Shown piece by piece: positions 27,626 to 37,464 of a stretch of DNA of 64,000 nucleotides. The position numbers were made by a program, and so were the translations under genes. The DNA lies in assembly GCA_024707265.1 (NCBI GenBank), contig JANQAB010000002.1:180188-244187 (forward strand), given 5' to 3'. Every line of letters starts with the position of its first letter. Position 1 is the stretch's first letter. The notes under the pieces are model-generated. The model worked only from the letters and a program-made list of their open reading frames with translations. It was not told the DNA's origin and ran no database searches. Origin of the DNA: Sporocytophaga sp. (GTDB taxonomy: Bacteria > Bacteroidota > Bacteroidia > Cytophagales > Cytophagaceae).

Positions 27626-28966
27626 TTAAATTTCACGTTAAGCCCCAGAAGGGGGTGGAATTATGTCAGCATAGGGTGTACGCCCTATGCCAAGAGAGAG
27701 ATTTGCTAATTTCACCTGCTTACCCTTTCCATGCATGGCTGTACGCGTGTTAATATAATGCAGCCCTTTCTTCCGCAGGGCTGCACCCTGCGTTGACATA
27801 AAGCCGCCGCCCCCTCCAGGGGCCTGTTTCTACAAGAGTTAAATTTCACGTTAAGCCTCCGAAGGGGGTGGAATTATGTCAGCATAGGGTGTAAGCCCTA
27901 TGCCAAGAGAGAGATTTGCTAATTTCACCTGCATAACCCTTCCGCCCAGCTTGTAGCTGTGTTAACATAATGCTGCCCTTTCTTTCGCAGGGCTGCACCC
28001 TGCGTTGACATAAAGCCGCCCCCTCCAGGGGCTTGTTCTACAAGAGTTAAATTTCACGTTAAGCCCCAGAAGGGGGTGGAATTATGTCAGCATAGGGTGT
28101 ACGCCCTATGCCAAGAGAGAGATTTGCTAATTTCACCTGCTTACCCTTTCCATGCATGGCTGTACGCGTGTTAATATAATGCAGCCCTTTCTTCCGCAGG
28201 GCTGCACCCTGCGTTGACACAAAGCCGCCCCCTCCCGGGGCTTGTTTCTACAAGAGTTAAATTTCACGTTAAGCCTCCGAAGGGGGTGGAATTATGTCAG
28301 CATAGGGTGTACGCCCTATGCCAAGAGAGAGAGATTTGCTAATTTCACCTGCTTACCCTTTCCATGCATGGCTGTACGCGTGTTAATATAATGCAGCCCT
28401 TTCTTCCGCAGGGCTGCACCCTGCGTTGACATAAAGCCGCCCCCTCCAGGGGCTTGTTCTACAAGAGTTAAATTTCTCGCTAGCCCCCCGAAGGGGGTGG
28501 AGTTATGTCAGCATAGGGTGTAAGCCCTATGCAAAGAAAGAGATTTGCTAATTTCACCTGCTTACCCTTTCCATGCATGGCTGTACGCGTGTTAATATAA
28601 TGCAGCCCTTTCTTCCGCAGGGCTGCACCCTGCGTTGACATAAAGCCGCCCCCTCCAGGGGCTTGTTCTATAAGAGTTAAATTTCACGTTAAGCCCCCGA
28701 AGGGGGTGGAGTTATGTCAGCATAGGGTGTAAGCCCTATGCCAAGAATTGAATTTACTAATTTTACCTATAAAAGCCTTCCGTAAGGCTGCCCCGTGTTA
28801 ATATAATGCAGCCCTTTCTTCCGCAGGGCTGCACCCTGCTTTGACACAAAGCCGCCCCCTCCAGGGGCTTGTTCTACAAGAGTTAAATTTCACGTTAAGC
28901 CCCCGAAGGGGTTGGAATTATGTCAGCATAGGGTGTAGCCCTATGCTGACATAATATAAACCCATT
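27626..28966. repeat. Tandem array of ~206-213 bp hairpin-rich units next to a REP-type transposase
   Basis: Units start with TTAAATTTCACGTTAAGCC (or close) at 27626, 27839, 28047, 28257, 28468, 28677 and 28883, giving six full copies and one partial. Each unit holds four hairpins: CCCC-GAAG-GGGGG, GCATAGGG-TGTACG-CCCTATGC, GCAGCCCT-...-AGGGCTGC and CCCCTCC-A-GGGG. Variation between units is limited (single bases and a shorter segment near 28765). The array begins 12 bases after the DUF72 stop and runs up to the transposase stop. Confidence 0.92.
28917..28955. terminator. 17 bp inverted repeat at the array/transposase junction
   Basis: ATTATGTCAGCATAGGG (28917-28933) pairs perfectly with CCCTATGCTGACATAAT (28939-28955), loop TGTAG. 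An extended form of the array hairpin; it can end transcription of the minus-strand transposase and may be the transposase end-recognition structure. Confidence 0.75.
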
Positions 28967-28971
28967 ATATT

Positions 28972-29424
28972 TTAGCTCCACAAATCCCGCTCATTATATT
29001 TCACATCGTATTTTTTTAAAAAGGCAATATATTCACCCTGAAAAGAAATTTTTTGATGGTGTATTTTTTGATTTGATATGTATGAAATTACCTTTTCAAT
29101 CTCAGATGGGTTTACAGAGAATGCCCCATATCCATCCTGCCAGTAGAAATCTTGTAGTGAAGCATCTTTGGTTTTGATCCATTTGGAGGATTTGCTCTTT
29201 ACATATTCGACTAGCTTCATGAGGGGTATTTTTTGTGAGAGCATACATAAAATATGAACATGATCCGAGTCCCCTCCAATACTGATAGCTGGACAAGTCA
29301 AATCTTTACAAAGGGAGCATAAATATGCATAAATTTCCTCCTCAAAAGGTGGTTGAATAAACGGTGCCCTGTATTTAGTTACAAAAATCAGGTGAATATA
29401 ATTTTTTACCAATGATTGTCCCAT
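28972..29424 (-). CDS. IS200/REP-associated tyrosine (Y1, HUH) transposase
   Basis: 150 residues, the full size for single-domain Y1 transposases. YIHLIFVTKYRAPFI opens the domain; the HUH metal motif is DHVHIL (His55, His57); WQDGYGAFSV is the conserved strand; the catalytic Tyr is probably Tyr115 in VISYISNQKIHHQ. These enzymes cut and join single-stranded DNA at hairpins. No accessory TnpB is present. Directly downstream lies a tandem array of hairpin units, the arrangement expected for a REP-associated transposase with its substrates. Confidence 0.9.
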   Translation of the reverse strand: MGQSLVKNYIHLIFVTKYRAPFIQPPFEEEIYAYLCSLCKDLTCPAISIGGDSDHVHILCMLSQKIPLMKLVEYVKSKSSKWIKTKDASLQDFYWQDGYGAFSVNPSEIEKVISYISNQKIHHQKISFQGEYIAFLKKYDVKYNERDLWS

Positions 29425-29577
29425 AGCGATTGAATTTTAAAAAGAATTAATTAGCTGGATTTGAAGATAATAATAGCTAAATATTCTTATTATTTCACAT
29501 ATGCATAAAGTTTATTCACAGGTCAAACATATTCTCAATTCTCCTTATTAATTTTACTCCAACACTGCAGAAATCTT
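29425..29577. promoter_or_regulatory. Divergent promoter region of transposase and ABC transporter
   Basis: 150 bases between divergent genes; AT-rich, no clear element placed. Confidence 0.35.
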
Positions 29578-30492
29578 TTGGAAATAGTAAAAACAGAAAA
29601 TCTTTCTAAGTCTTATGGTGCGTTTCAAGCTCTAAGTGATGTATCATTAGAGATAAAGCAAGGAAGCATCTATGGTATCCTTGGTCCTAACGGAGCAGGG
29701 AAGACAACTCTTCTCAGAATACTTACCGGTATATTAGGTCCTGATAAAGGACAGTATTTTTTTCAGGGCAATAAATTTACTTCTGATTGCCAGCAGAGGA
29801 TCGGTTATCTTCCAGAAGAAAGAGGCCTGTACAAAAAGATGAAAGTAGAAGAGCAGCTTGTTTATTTTGCACGACTGAAGGGCGTTTCAGCTTCAGAAGC
29901 TAAAACAAGAACTACCTCTTTCCTTGAAGAAACAGGTCTTGCTGAGTGGAAGAATCACGCTGTTGATGCGCTCTCCAAAGGCATGCAGCAAAAAGTTCAA
30001 TTCATTGCCAGCATTATTCATAATCCTGACCTGATCATACTGGATGAGCCCTTCTCTGGCTTCGATCCTGTGAATGCCGAATTGCTAAAAAATTATATTT
30101 TCAGATTCAGAAAAGAAGGAAAGACTATCCTGCTCTCGACCCACCGAATGGAGAATGCAGAAGAGTTGTGTGATACAATTGTGCTTATCAACAAAGGAAA
30201 AAATGTCCTTGAAGGAGAGGTGAAAAAGATCAAAGAAGGAGTGAAAAAGAACAGACTTATCATTGAAGGAGAAGGTATCTTGCCTGAAAATAAACTTTTA
30301 TATACGATAGTAGAAACGGAAACCCACGCGGGAAACCAGTTTATTGCTACATTAACACCAGCGCCGGGAGTTGCTCTTAATAAGATCATTGAGGTATTGA
30401 TGCCGAATATCAGCTTTAAAAGCTTTAATGAAGAGCTGCCCTCATTGCATGAAATATTTATTGATAAGATAAAGGGAGGTAGTGATGAATAA
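29578..30492 (+). CDS. ABC transporter ATP-binding protein (NatA-like, ABC-2 type exporter)
   Basis: 304 residues with TTG as start: no ATG lies early enough, and the N-terminus IVKTENLSKSYGAFQAL begins where the family does. Walker A GPNGAGKTT (36-44), Q-loop region, signature LSKGMQQK, Walker B LIILDEPFSGFDP and switch His in LSTHRMENAE are all present. A C-terminal accessory domain of about 80 residues matches the NatA/DUF4162 type. Overlaps the permease by 8 bases, so the two make one transporter. The substrate is unknown; NatAB-like systems export Na+ or other toxic compounds. Confidence 0.92.
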   Translation: MEIVKTENLSKSYGAFQALSDVSLEIKQGSIYGILGPNGAGKTTLLRILTGILGPDKGQYFFQGNKFTSDCQQRIGYLPEERGLYKKMKVEEQLVYFARLKGVSASEAKTRTTSFLEETGLAEWKNHAVDALSKGMQQKVQFIASIIHNPDLIILDEPFSGFDPVNAELLKNYIFRFRKEGKTILLSTHRMENAEELCDTIVLINKGKNVLEGEVKKIKEGVKKNRLIIEGEGILPENKLLYTIVETETHAGNQFIATLTPAPGVALNKIIEVLMPNISFKSFNEELPSLHEIFIDKIKGGSDE

Positions 30493-31712
30493 AATAGGGT
30501 TGATTCTTCAACGGGAGTACATTACAAGAGTTCGGAAAAAAGCTTTTCTCATTCTATCTTTTATCGGACCACTGATATTTCTTGTTCTCATGATTGTTCC
30601 TGCTTGGCTTACAGGGCCTCAGGCTATGGAGAAGTTGGTGTTTGTGATAGACCAGCATCACATATTAAAAGAACAACTTGAAGCTCCCTTTATTACTTTT
30701 TCTGATCAGGAATCGTCAATTGATAGTAAGGCTTCACATCTCATTATTCTTCCATCTGATACATCCGGAGCAATCAATGCAAACCTTATCAATGCTTCAA
30801 ATATATCTTCAGAAGAACGGAAAGGAATAGAGCAGGCTTTAAAACTTGCAATAGCTAAAACTAAACTTAATGCATCCTTGCCTGAGATAAATTTAACGGA
30901 GACCAGGCTTGTAGAAAAAAATGCCGGTGAAGCAGCGGCTTCAATAGGCTTATTCTCTGCGATTTTGGTTTACTTTTTTATATTTCTGTATGGGGTCCAG
31001 GTTATGAAGAGTATTATTGAAGAAAAGGCCAACAGGATACTTGAGGTGGTTGTCTCTTCAGTTACACCCTTTCAGCTTATGGTCGGAAAGATACTGGGAG
31101 TGGCACTTGTAAGTCTTACTCAGTTTTTAATATGGGTTGTCACTACATTTACTTTATCCCATTGGATTTTCGACAGGTTCAAGCTTGAGCGCTTTTCTGA
31201 CGAAAACATCAATCAGACTTTGAAAACCAGTCACGATGCGGCTCAGGCTTTGGAAGTAAATGAGATGCTTAATTTTGTAGGACAGATCAATTTTGGTTTG
31301 ATCATTCCGGTATTTATTTTCTTTTTCCTTGTAGGATACCTCTTTTATAGTTCTATGTTTGCAGCTATAGGGGCGGCTTCTGATGCAGAGACTGATACAC
31401 AGCAATTTATGCTGCCGATAACATTACCTCTGATTTTTTTCATTTATCATGGCTCCAAGAATATTGGAAATGCCAGACAGTACTTTGGCTAAAATTCTTT
31501 CCTATATCCCTTTTACAAGCCCAGTCGTGATGATGTTGAGAATACCATTTGGCATCTCATCTTGGGAAATTGTATTGTCAATGATCGTACTATTCTCGTT
31601 CTTCTTGCTAGCTGCCTGGTTCGCTGCAAAAATATACAGAGTGGGAATTTTAATGTATGGGAAAAATGCCACCTGGAAGGAACTCTTCAGATGGCTTTCT
31701 TATAAAGATTAA
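30485..31712 (+). pseudogene. ABC-2 type permease (NatB-like), frame split near its C-terminus
   Basis: N-terminal transmembrane helix (AFLILSFIGPLIFLVLMIVPAW), large extracytoplasmic loop, then a bundle of helices with IIEEKANRILEVVVSSVTPFQLMVGKILGVALV, the ABC-2 signature area. The frame ends at 31492, but the missing C-terminus (PRILEMPDSTLAKILSYIPFTSPVVMMLRIPFG) is found in the next frame to 31712. Removing one T from the T7 run at 31434-31440 restores ITLPLIFSFIIMAPRI. Since the partner ATPase is intact, a sequencing error in the run is at least as likely as inactivation. Confidence 0.85.
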
Positions 31713-31718
31713 TTTAAA

Positions 31719-32225
31719 TTAGTGCAGATAAACTCCATATTCGTTTTCGTCCAGAACTACATCAATTCTTTCTCTCAGTGTTGTAGCGAGTGAGTAGCCA
31801 ACATAATCAGCTGCGATAGGAAACAATTGATGACTTCTGTCCACAATAACGACAGTTTGTAATTTTTTTAATTCAATATTCAGGAAAGGTTTAAGCGCAT
31901 AGGCCAAAGTACGACCGGTATTTAAAACATCGTCTGCGAGAATAACAGTTTTGTTTTTAACCTGCTCAATATCAATGTCAAGATGCACTTCACTTTGTAC
32001 GCTAGTCAATTTATCCAGCTGAATTTTTACAAGAAGAACCTTTAAGGGAGAGATACTTTCTATTTCATTTTTGAGAAGGTTGGCAAAAATGTATCCTTTT
32101 TCATCGATCCCCGCCAGCACAATTTCTCCTTCAGAAAAGTTTTTTTCATAAATTTCAAAAGATATCCTCTTGATTTTCTGCAGTATCTGTAGTTTGTCGA
32201 GGATTAAATTTTTCTCACCTGCCAT
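31719..32225 (-). CDS. Phosphoribosyltransferase-family protein (PyrR-like)
   Basis: 168 residues from MAGEKNLIL (32225); a longer frame to 32288 has no support. Type I PRTase fold with the PRPP loop VILADDVLNTGRTLAYAL and a flexible-loop region before it. The N-terminus ILQKIKRISFEIYEKNF resembles PyrR-type bifunctional regulators/uracil phosphoribosyltransferases. No pyr operon lies nearby and upp is present at 43653, so the role is uncertain. Convergent with the permease gene, with only 6 bases between. Confidence 0.8.
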   Translation of the reverse strand: MAGEKNLILDKLQILQKIKRISFEIYEKNFSEGEIVLAGIDEKGYIFANLLKNEIESISPLKVLLVKIQLDKLTSVQSEVHLDIDIEQVKNKTVILADDVLNTGRTLAYALKPFLNIELKKLQTVVIVDRSHQLFPIAADYVGYSLATTLRERIDVVLDENEYGVYLH

Positions 32226-32327
32226 ATTATTCCTGTTTAAAATGGAACTTTTTAAAGATCCAATGCTTTTTAATTTAATGGAGGGCAATTTAATGAAAAG
32301 GGTAATTTCTAAAAAATTAATCCTGAG

Positions 32328-32359
32328 TTTGGTTGATAAAATCTATTTTACTAAATTTG
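32328..32359 (+). promoter_or_regulatory. Bacteroidota sigma-A type promoter of rpmE2
   Basis: TTTG (32328-32331), exactly 20 bases, then TAAATTTG (32352-32359), matching TTTG-N19-21-TAnnTTTG. The ATG follows 30 bases later. Confidence 0.75.
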
Positions 32360-32389
32360 TTACCCTTTTACAATAGATAGTTAGCGATT

Positions 32390-32632
32390 ATGAAAAAAGA
32401 TATTCATCCGGATTACAGAGCAGTTGTTTTTCAAGATTCTTCTAGTGATTTTAAATTTCTTACAAAATCAACTATAAAGACTTCTGAAACAATTAAATGG
32501 GAAGATGGAAATACCTATCCTCTCGTTAAAGTTGAGGTTAGCTCAGCTTCTCACCCATTCTACACAGGCAAAAAATTATTCGTTGATGCTGCAGGTAGAG
32601 TTGAGAAATTCAAGAAAAAATACCAGAAGTAA
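32390..32632 (+). CDS. rpmE2: 50S ribosomal protein L31 type B
   Basis: 80 residues. [28 protein letters not shown] and the ending [28 protein letters not shown] are diagnostic of L31 type B. It lacks the CxxC zinc ribbon of the type A protein, so it works without zinc. Single gene between a good promoter and a terminator. Confidence 0.97.
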   Translation: MKKDIHPDYRAVVFQDSSSDFKFLTKSTIKTSETIKWEDGNTYPLVKVEVSSASHPFYTGKKLFVDAAGRVEKFKKKYQK

Positions 32633-32670
32633 TAAAAACATTCTGAATAAAGTTTTCTTTAAAGTATAGA

Positions 32671-32699
32671 AGTCTTCATGATTCCATGAAGACTTTTTT
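32671..32699 (+). terminator. Terminator of rpmE2
   Basis: AGTCTTCATG-ATTC-CATGAAGACT, a 10 bp perfect stem followed by TTTTTTA. Confidence 0.92.
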
Positions 32700-32712
32700 A
32701 TTTTTGTAAAAT

Positions 32713-33873
32713 ATGAATTTCATTTTATTTGACGAACCTTCTATTCGGCAGGGGCTACTTCCTTTTACCTTTACCAGGCCGGTCTCTGAGGTAAGGGTGG
32801 GTATATTAACCATAACGGAAAAATGGAAGTTAAGATCCGGGCTGGATGTCTCTTATATCACGGAAGAATATCTGAGTGATCGCTTCACACTTAATCCGGG
32901 AAAGGAAAATGTATTTGTTAACGGAGGGGTTTGTCCCACAGACGATCTGGTTGCCACAATAAAAAGCCTTAAAGACGGGGAAGTTATTGTGAAGGAAGGT
33001 GTTATCATTGCCTATAAAAAAATAGCAGAAGGGAAACAGATAGAATTTAAAGGCGCTTTAAATATGATAAAAAGGCCTTGGGATATTTTTTTGAATAATG
33101 GTAAAGAAATTTCTGAGGATTTTGACCTGATTACGAAGGGAAGAATTTCTGCTCCGATCACAGATCCTTACACTAGGATTTACAATCAGGAGAAAATATT
33201 TGTAGAAGAAGGGGCATCCATAAAAGCTGCTATCCTCAATGCTGAAAATGGTCCCATTTATTTGGGCAGGAACTCTGAAGTAATGGAAGGAGCTATCATT
33301 CGTGGACCATTTGCTTTGGGTGAGGGTGCGTCTGTCAGTATGGGGGCAAAATTCAGAGGAGATACAACTGTGGGTCCTTATTCAAAGATAGGAGGGGAAG
33401 TTAGTAATTCTGTAATATTCGGATATTCGAATAAAGCTCATGATGGGTTCCTGGGTAATTCTGTCATTGGCGAATGGTGTAATTTAGGTGCTGATACAAA
33501 TACTTCTAACCTTAAAAACACTTACTCAGAAGTTCAGGTATACAGTTATAAGGAACAAGACTTTGTAAATACCGGAAAAATGTTTTGCGGTCTGTTGATG
33601 GCGGATCATTCTAAATGCGGAATCAATACGATGTTCAACACTGGCACTGTTGTGGGAGTAAATGCAAATATTTTTGGTGAAGGTTATCCTGCTAAATTTG
33701 TACCTTCATTTGCCTGGGGGGGCGATAAAAATTATTCCAGATATAACTTTGAGAAAGTGATTCAGGTAGCCGAAAGAGTCATGGCGAGGAGAAATATCAA
33801 GCTATCCGAGGAAGAGATTAACATTCTCAAATACGTGTTCGAAATTGAAGATCAGCAGGTGAGAAATTTCTGA
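32713..33873 (+). CDS. GlmU-family putative sugar nucleotidyltransferase
   Basis: 386 residues. The N-terminal part (NFILFDEPSIRQGLLPFTFTRPVSEVRVGILTI) is the degenerate nucleotidyltransferase-like domain typical of the Bacteroidota GlmU-like family. The C-terminal half is a left-handed beta-helix with hexapeptide turns (GPIYLGRNSEVMEGAIIRGPFALGEGASVSMGAKF). The canonical GlmU uridylyltransferase loop is not seen, so true GlmU activity is doubtful. Likely cell-envelope sugar metabolism. Confidence 0.82.
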   Translation: MNFILFDEPSIRQGLLPFTFTRPVSEVRVGILTITEKWKLRSGLDVSYITEEYLSDRFTLNPGKENVFVNGGVCPTDDLVATIKSLKDGEVIVKEGVIIAYKKIAEGKQIEFKGALNMIKRPWDIFLNNGKEISEDFDLITKGRISAPITDPYTRIYNQEKIFVEEGASIKAAILNAENGPIYLGRNSEVMEGAIIRGPFALGEGASVSMGAKFRGDTTVGPYSKIGGEVSNSVIFGYSNKAHDGFLGNSVIGEWCNLGADTNTSNLKNTYSEVQVYSYKEQDFVNTGKMFCGLLMADHSKCGINTMFNTGTVVGVNANIFGEGYPAKFVPSFAWGGDKNYSRYNFEKVIQVAERVMARRNIKLSEEEINILKYVFEIEDQQVRNF

Positions 33874-33954
33874 TTTCCACTTAGCAGTTTTACAACATAT
33901 TACCTTGGTAATTCTACCTCAAAAATTTATAACTAGTACTTAAATTTAATAATT

Positions 33955-35079
33955 GTGTTATTTTCTCAGATTAAAGGTCTTGAAGAAACCAAAGCCAGCC
34001 TTATAGCTTCTGTAAAAAACAGACATGTAGCGCATGCTCAACTTTTTGCCGGACCAGAAGGAAGTGGCAGCCTTGCAATGGCACTGGCTTATGCCACTTA
34101 TATCAACTGCGAGGAAAAGGGAGAAACAGATTCTTGTGGCACATGTGCTTCCTGTAATAAATTTAATAAGCTTATCCATCCGGACCTTCATTTTGTATTT
34201 CCTGTGAGCACAACAAAAAGTGTTTCAAAGGATGCGTCCAGCGCCTTGTTCATGAAAGAATGGAGGAATTTCATAGCAGAAAATCCTTATGGAGGACTGA
34301 TAGAATGGGGGAACTTTATCGGGGCAGAAAATAAACAGCTGAATATATCAGTAGACGAAAGCAGAAATATAATTAAGACTGTGGTCCTGAAGTCTTTCGA
34401 GGCAGAATATAAAATTATGGTCATCTGGCTTCCGGAACAAATGAATTCTTCTTCAGCTAATGCGATTCTTAAAGTGCTTGAAGAGCCTCCGGTAAAAACA
34501 ATATTTCTGCTCATTACCCAGAATCCTGACAAGATCATTACCACTGTACTTTCTCGTACTCAAAGAGTAAAGATCAGACCTTTCACTGATGAGGAAGTTA
34601 CTAAATTCTTGATGGAGGAAAAGCAACTTGATGAAAAAAAAGCAAGGCAAGTTGCTTATCTGGCAGATGGAAATTTGAATGAAGGTTTGAGACTGCTCCA
34701 GCAGGCAGAGGAAGATAACCATCAGATGTTCAGAGAATGGATGAGGCTTTGTTATAAAAAGGTCAATATACTGGAGCTTGTAGACTGGTCGGAAGCCTTC
34801 CAGAAACTAGGAAGAGAAGGTCAGAAAAATCTTTTCCAATATGGATTGAATATTCTGAGAGAAACCTTGATCTGTCGCCTCAATAGCAAAGAGCTTTTAA
34901 GACTCAATGAAGAAGATCTGAAATTTGTTGATGGTTTTTCAAAAGCTCTGAACGAAGTTAAAATAGAAAATATAAGTAAAAGCCTTAACGAGGCCTATTA
35001 TCATATAGAGAGAAACGCTAACGCAAAAATAGTTTTTCTTGACCTCTCTCTGCAAATATCCGGAATGATGAAGTCTTGA
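33955..35079 (+). CDS. holB: DNA polymerase III delta' subunit
   Basis: 374 residues with GTG start (LFSQIKGLEETKASLI). AAA+ clamp-loader fold: AQLFAGPEGSGSLAMALAYATYINC is the P-loop region, with a non-canonical GPEGSGS as usual in delta', and the zinc-binding Cys set is CGTCASCNKF. VWLPEQMNSSSANAILKVLEEPP and TVLSRTQRV (SRC-like sensor) follow. Part of the clamp loader with DnaX and HolA. First of a run of same-strand genes. Confidence 0.93.
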   Translation: MLFSQIKGLEETKASLIASVKNRHVAHAQLFAGPEGSGSLAMALAYATYINCEEKGETDSCGTCASCNKFNKLIHPDLHFVFPVSTTKSVSKDASSALFMKEWRNFIAENPYGGLIEWGNFIGAENKQLNISVDESRNIIKTVVLKSFEAEYKIMVIWLPEQMNSSSANAILKVLEEPPVKTIFLLITQNPDKIITTVLSRTQRVKIRPFTDEEVTKFLMEEKQLDEKKARQVAYLADGNLNEGLRLLQQAEEDNHQMFREWMRLCYKKVNILELVDWSEAFQKLGREGQKNLFQYGLNILRETLICRLNSKELLRLNEEDLKFVDGFSKALNEVKIENISKSLNEAYYHIERNANAKIVFLDLSLQISGMMKS

Positions 35080-35090
35080 TATGACTGCTC

Positions 35091-35540
35091 ATGAAGAAAG
35101 ATAAGCTAACTATAGGCCGCAGTGATATGATAGATCTTCCGGATCTTAAAATATATAATGTAAAAGCAAAAATTGATACCGGCGCCTATAGTTGCTCCAT
35201 TCATTGCAGCAATCCTAAGGTTAGTGGCAACAAAAGAAAAAAGCTAAGCTTCTCCTTGCCTTATTTTAATGGGAAGGAAAAAGAAAAAGTTATTTTTCAA
35301 ACAAATGATTTTTCGGAGAGAATTGTGAGAAGCTCTTTCGGACAAGTAGAAAAGCGTTTTGTCATAAAGACGAAGGTTCTCATTTTTAACAAACTTATTG
35401 AAACAGAGTTTACCCTTTCAGACAGATCTAACATGAAACATCCCATATTACTGGGAAGAAAATTTTTGAAAAATGGTTTCCTGGTAGATGTTTCCAAATT
35501 CAATTTATCCTACAAACAAAAGAAAAGCTTAAATAAGTAA
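35091..35540 (+). CDS. RimK-associated aspartic-protease-fold protein (ATP-dependent zinc protease family)
   Basis: 149 residues. [20 protein letters not shown] contains the D-T-G motif of a retropepsin-like single-domain fold, and [20 protein letters not shown] is the conserved end. The family is often encoded next to RimK, as here (2 bases upstream). Proposed to trim or regulate the poly-glutamate tails made by RimK; in this organism that is inference. Confidence 0.87.
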   Translation: MKKDKLTIGRSDMIDLPDLKIYNVKAKIDTGAYSCSIHCSNPKVSGNKRKKLSFSLPYFNGKEKEKVIFQTNDFSERIVRSSFGQVEKRFVIKTKVLIFNKLIETEFTLSDRSNMKHPILLGRKFLKNGFLVDVSKFNLSYKQKKSLNK

Positions 35541-35541
35541 G

Positions 35542-36450
35542 ATGATGCGTATCGCAATTCTTTCAAGAAATGGAAGCCTTTATTCCACAAAGAGGCTTGT
35601 GGAGGCTGCTAAAGAGCGTGGTCATGAGGTTAGGGTTCTTGATCATTTAAAATGTTATGTCGGGATAGAAGCTGGAAATCCAACGCTTTATTATAATAAA
35701 GAAAAAATAACTGATTACGATGCTGTAATTCCGAGAATTGGGGCTTCGGTTACATTTTACGGAGCTGCAATAGTACGCCAGTTTGAAATGATGAACGTAT
35801 TCAGCTCAACGAAATCACAAGCCATCACAAGGTCCAGAGATAAGCTGAGAACCCTTCAGGTATTGAGCGAAGCTGGTATCGGAGTCCCCAAGACCGCATT
35901 TGCAAGCCAGTCAAAAGATGTAGATAATCTTATAAATCATGTCGGTGGTGCACCTGTGATTATTAAACTATTGGAAGGCACCCAGGGCATAGGTGTTGTA
36001 CTTGCAGAGTCAAAAAAAGCCGCTAAGTCTGTAATCGAAGCATTTTATGGGCTCAAGGCTGACATTCTCATTCAGGAATTTATAAAAGAAGCCAATGGCT
36101 CTGACATACGTGCATTTGTTGTAGACAATGAAGTGGTGGGGGCCATGAAAAGGCAGGGGAAAGAAGGGGAATTCCGCTCTAATCTGCATCGGGGTGGTGA
36201 AGGTGAAATGATCGAACTTACTCATGAAGAAAGGGATGCTGCGCTATGTGCTTCAAGAGCTCTGGGCTTATCTATTTCCGGTGTTGATATGTTAAGAAGT
36301 TCCAGAGGTCCTTTGATCATTGAAGTCAATTCTTCCCCGGGGTTACAGGGGATAGAAACTGTTACTCAGATAGATGTAGCGGGCAAAATCATTGATTTTG
36401 TGGAACGCAATAAAAAGAAAAAGGCGGAGAGGGATTTGATTGGAGTTTAG
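35542..36450 (+). CDS. rimK: RimK-type glutamate ligase (ribosomal protein S6 modification)
   Basis: 302 residues. ATP-grasp enzyme: [22 protein letters not shown] at the N-terminus, [13 protein letters not shown], then [16 protein letters not shown] (ATP loop), [32 protein letters not shown] and [14 protein letters not shown] (metal-binding end). It adds glutamates to the C-terminus of ribosomal protein S6. Tandem with its protease-like partner. Confidence 0.95.
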   Translation: MMRIAILSRNGSLYSTKRLVEAAKERGHEVRVLDHLKCYVGIEAGNPTLYYNKEKITDYDAVIPRIGASVTFYGAAIVRQFEMMNVFSSTKSQAITRSRDKLRTLQVLSEAGIGVPKTAFASQSKDVDNLINHVGGAPVIIKLLEGTQGIGVVLAESKKAAKSVIEAFYGLKADILIQEFIKEANGSDIRAFVVDNEVVGAMKRQGKEGEFRSNLHRGGEGEMIELTHEERDAALCASRALGLSISGVDMLRSSRGPLIIEVNSSPGLQGIETVTQIDVAGKIIDFVERNKKKKAERDLIGV

Positions 36451-36494
36451 CCCAAAAATTTCTAAGTTGCTTCCTAGAACGCTTGATTATATTG

Positions 36495-37442
36495 ATGGAG
36501 AGTAAGATCAGAATTGGTACCAGAGCCAGCAAACTGGCAATGTGGCAAACAGAATTTGTAGCCGGGTTATTGAACAATGCCGGTTATGAAACAGAGATTT
36601 TAAAGATTGAAACAAAGGGAGATAAGCAATTAACTTCTACCTTTTCCGAAATAGGAACCAAAGGTATTTTTACAGAAGAGCTTGAACTCCAACTGAAGGA
36701 CGGTTCCCTGGATATTGCAGTCCATAGCGCCAAAGACATGCAGACGGACCTTGGACCTGAGCTGGAAATTATAGCATTTACGGAAAGAGAAAAACCAAAC
36801 GACGTCCTCGTTAGTTTTGACAAAAGCTTTGCTCTGGAAGATCTTTCAAGAGTTTTGGTTGGTACTTCTTCCACAAGGAGAAAAGCTCTGCTTAAGCATT
36901 ATTATCCCCATCTTTCTACAACGGATGCAAGAGGAAATCTCCAGACAAGACTTAAGAAAATGGAAGACGGCCTTTTTCCTGCAATGATTCTTGCCTATGC
37001 AGGCATGCATAGAATGGGCTATAATGATTTTATCGTAAAGGAACTTCCGGTTGATGTGTTTACTCCGGCAGTAGGACAGGGAAGTATTGCCATAGAAGCG
37101 GCCTCTTCTCTTGCTTCTGATAAAAAGGAGGTCATCAGAAAATTACTAAATCATATTCCGACTGAAACCTGTCTTATTGCGGAAAGAACTTTCCTAAACA
37201 AACTAGAAGGTGGTTGTAGCATTCCGGTATTTGGCCTTGGTACAATAGAAGGGAATCTGCTTAAGTTAAGAGGTGGAGTTGTAAGCCCGGAAGGTTCTGA
37301 AATTATCAGGAAAGAGATTGTTGGAAGTCAAACCGATGCAAGAAAATTAGGTCTGCAATTGGCTGAAGAAGTACTCAACTCCGGAGGAAAAAGAAATATT
37401 AAATGCCTTAAAGAAATAACTTTTAGGAATTATCCATGTTAA
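36495..37442 (+). CDS. hemC: Hydroxymethylbilane synthase (porphobilinogen deaminase)
   Basis: 315 residues from ATG 36495 (MESKIRIGTRASKLAMWQ); the frame opens 12 bases earlier at a TTG. It polymerises four porphobilinogen molecules to hydroxymethylbilane in heme synthesis. Landmarks: RIGTRASKLAMWQTE, IETKGD, HSAKDMQT, VGTSSTRRKALL, DARGNLQTRL and LEGGCSIPV, whose Cys carries the dipyrromethane cofactor. No other hem gene in the window. Confidence 0.97.
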   Translation: MESKIRIGTRASKLAMWQTEFVAGLLNNAGYETEILKIETKGDKQLTSTFSEIGTKGIFTEELELQLKDGSLDIAVHSAKDMQTDLGPELEIIAFTEREKPNDVLVSFDKSFALEDLSRVLVGTSSTRRKALLKHYYPHLSTTDARGNLQTRLKKMEDGLFPAMILAYAGMHRMGYNDFIVKELPVDVFTPAVGQGSIAIEAASSLASDKKEVIRKLLNHIPTETCLIAERTFLNKLEGGCSIPVFGLGTIEGNLLKLRGGVVSPEGSEIIRKEIVGSQTDARKLGLQLAEEVLNSGGKRNIKCLKEITFRNYPC

Positions 37443-37464
37443 AAATGTCTTAAATTAGTGTAAT

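Noticed and set aside
27626..28966. The regular ~210 bp repeats looked at first like a CRISPR or satellite array
   Set aside because: Whole units are conserved with no unique spacers, there are no cas genes, and a Y1 transposase adjoins; a transposase-linked hairpin array explains it better.
30485..31712. Programmed frameshift in the ABC permease
   Set aside because: No stimulatory structure or typical slippery context was recognised, and the same kind of run error occurs in unrelated genes; error or mutation is simpler.
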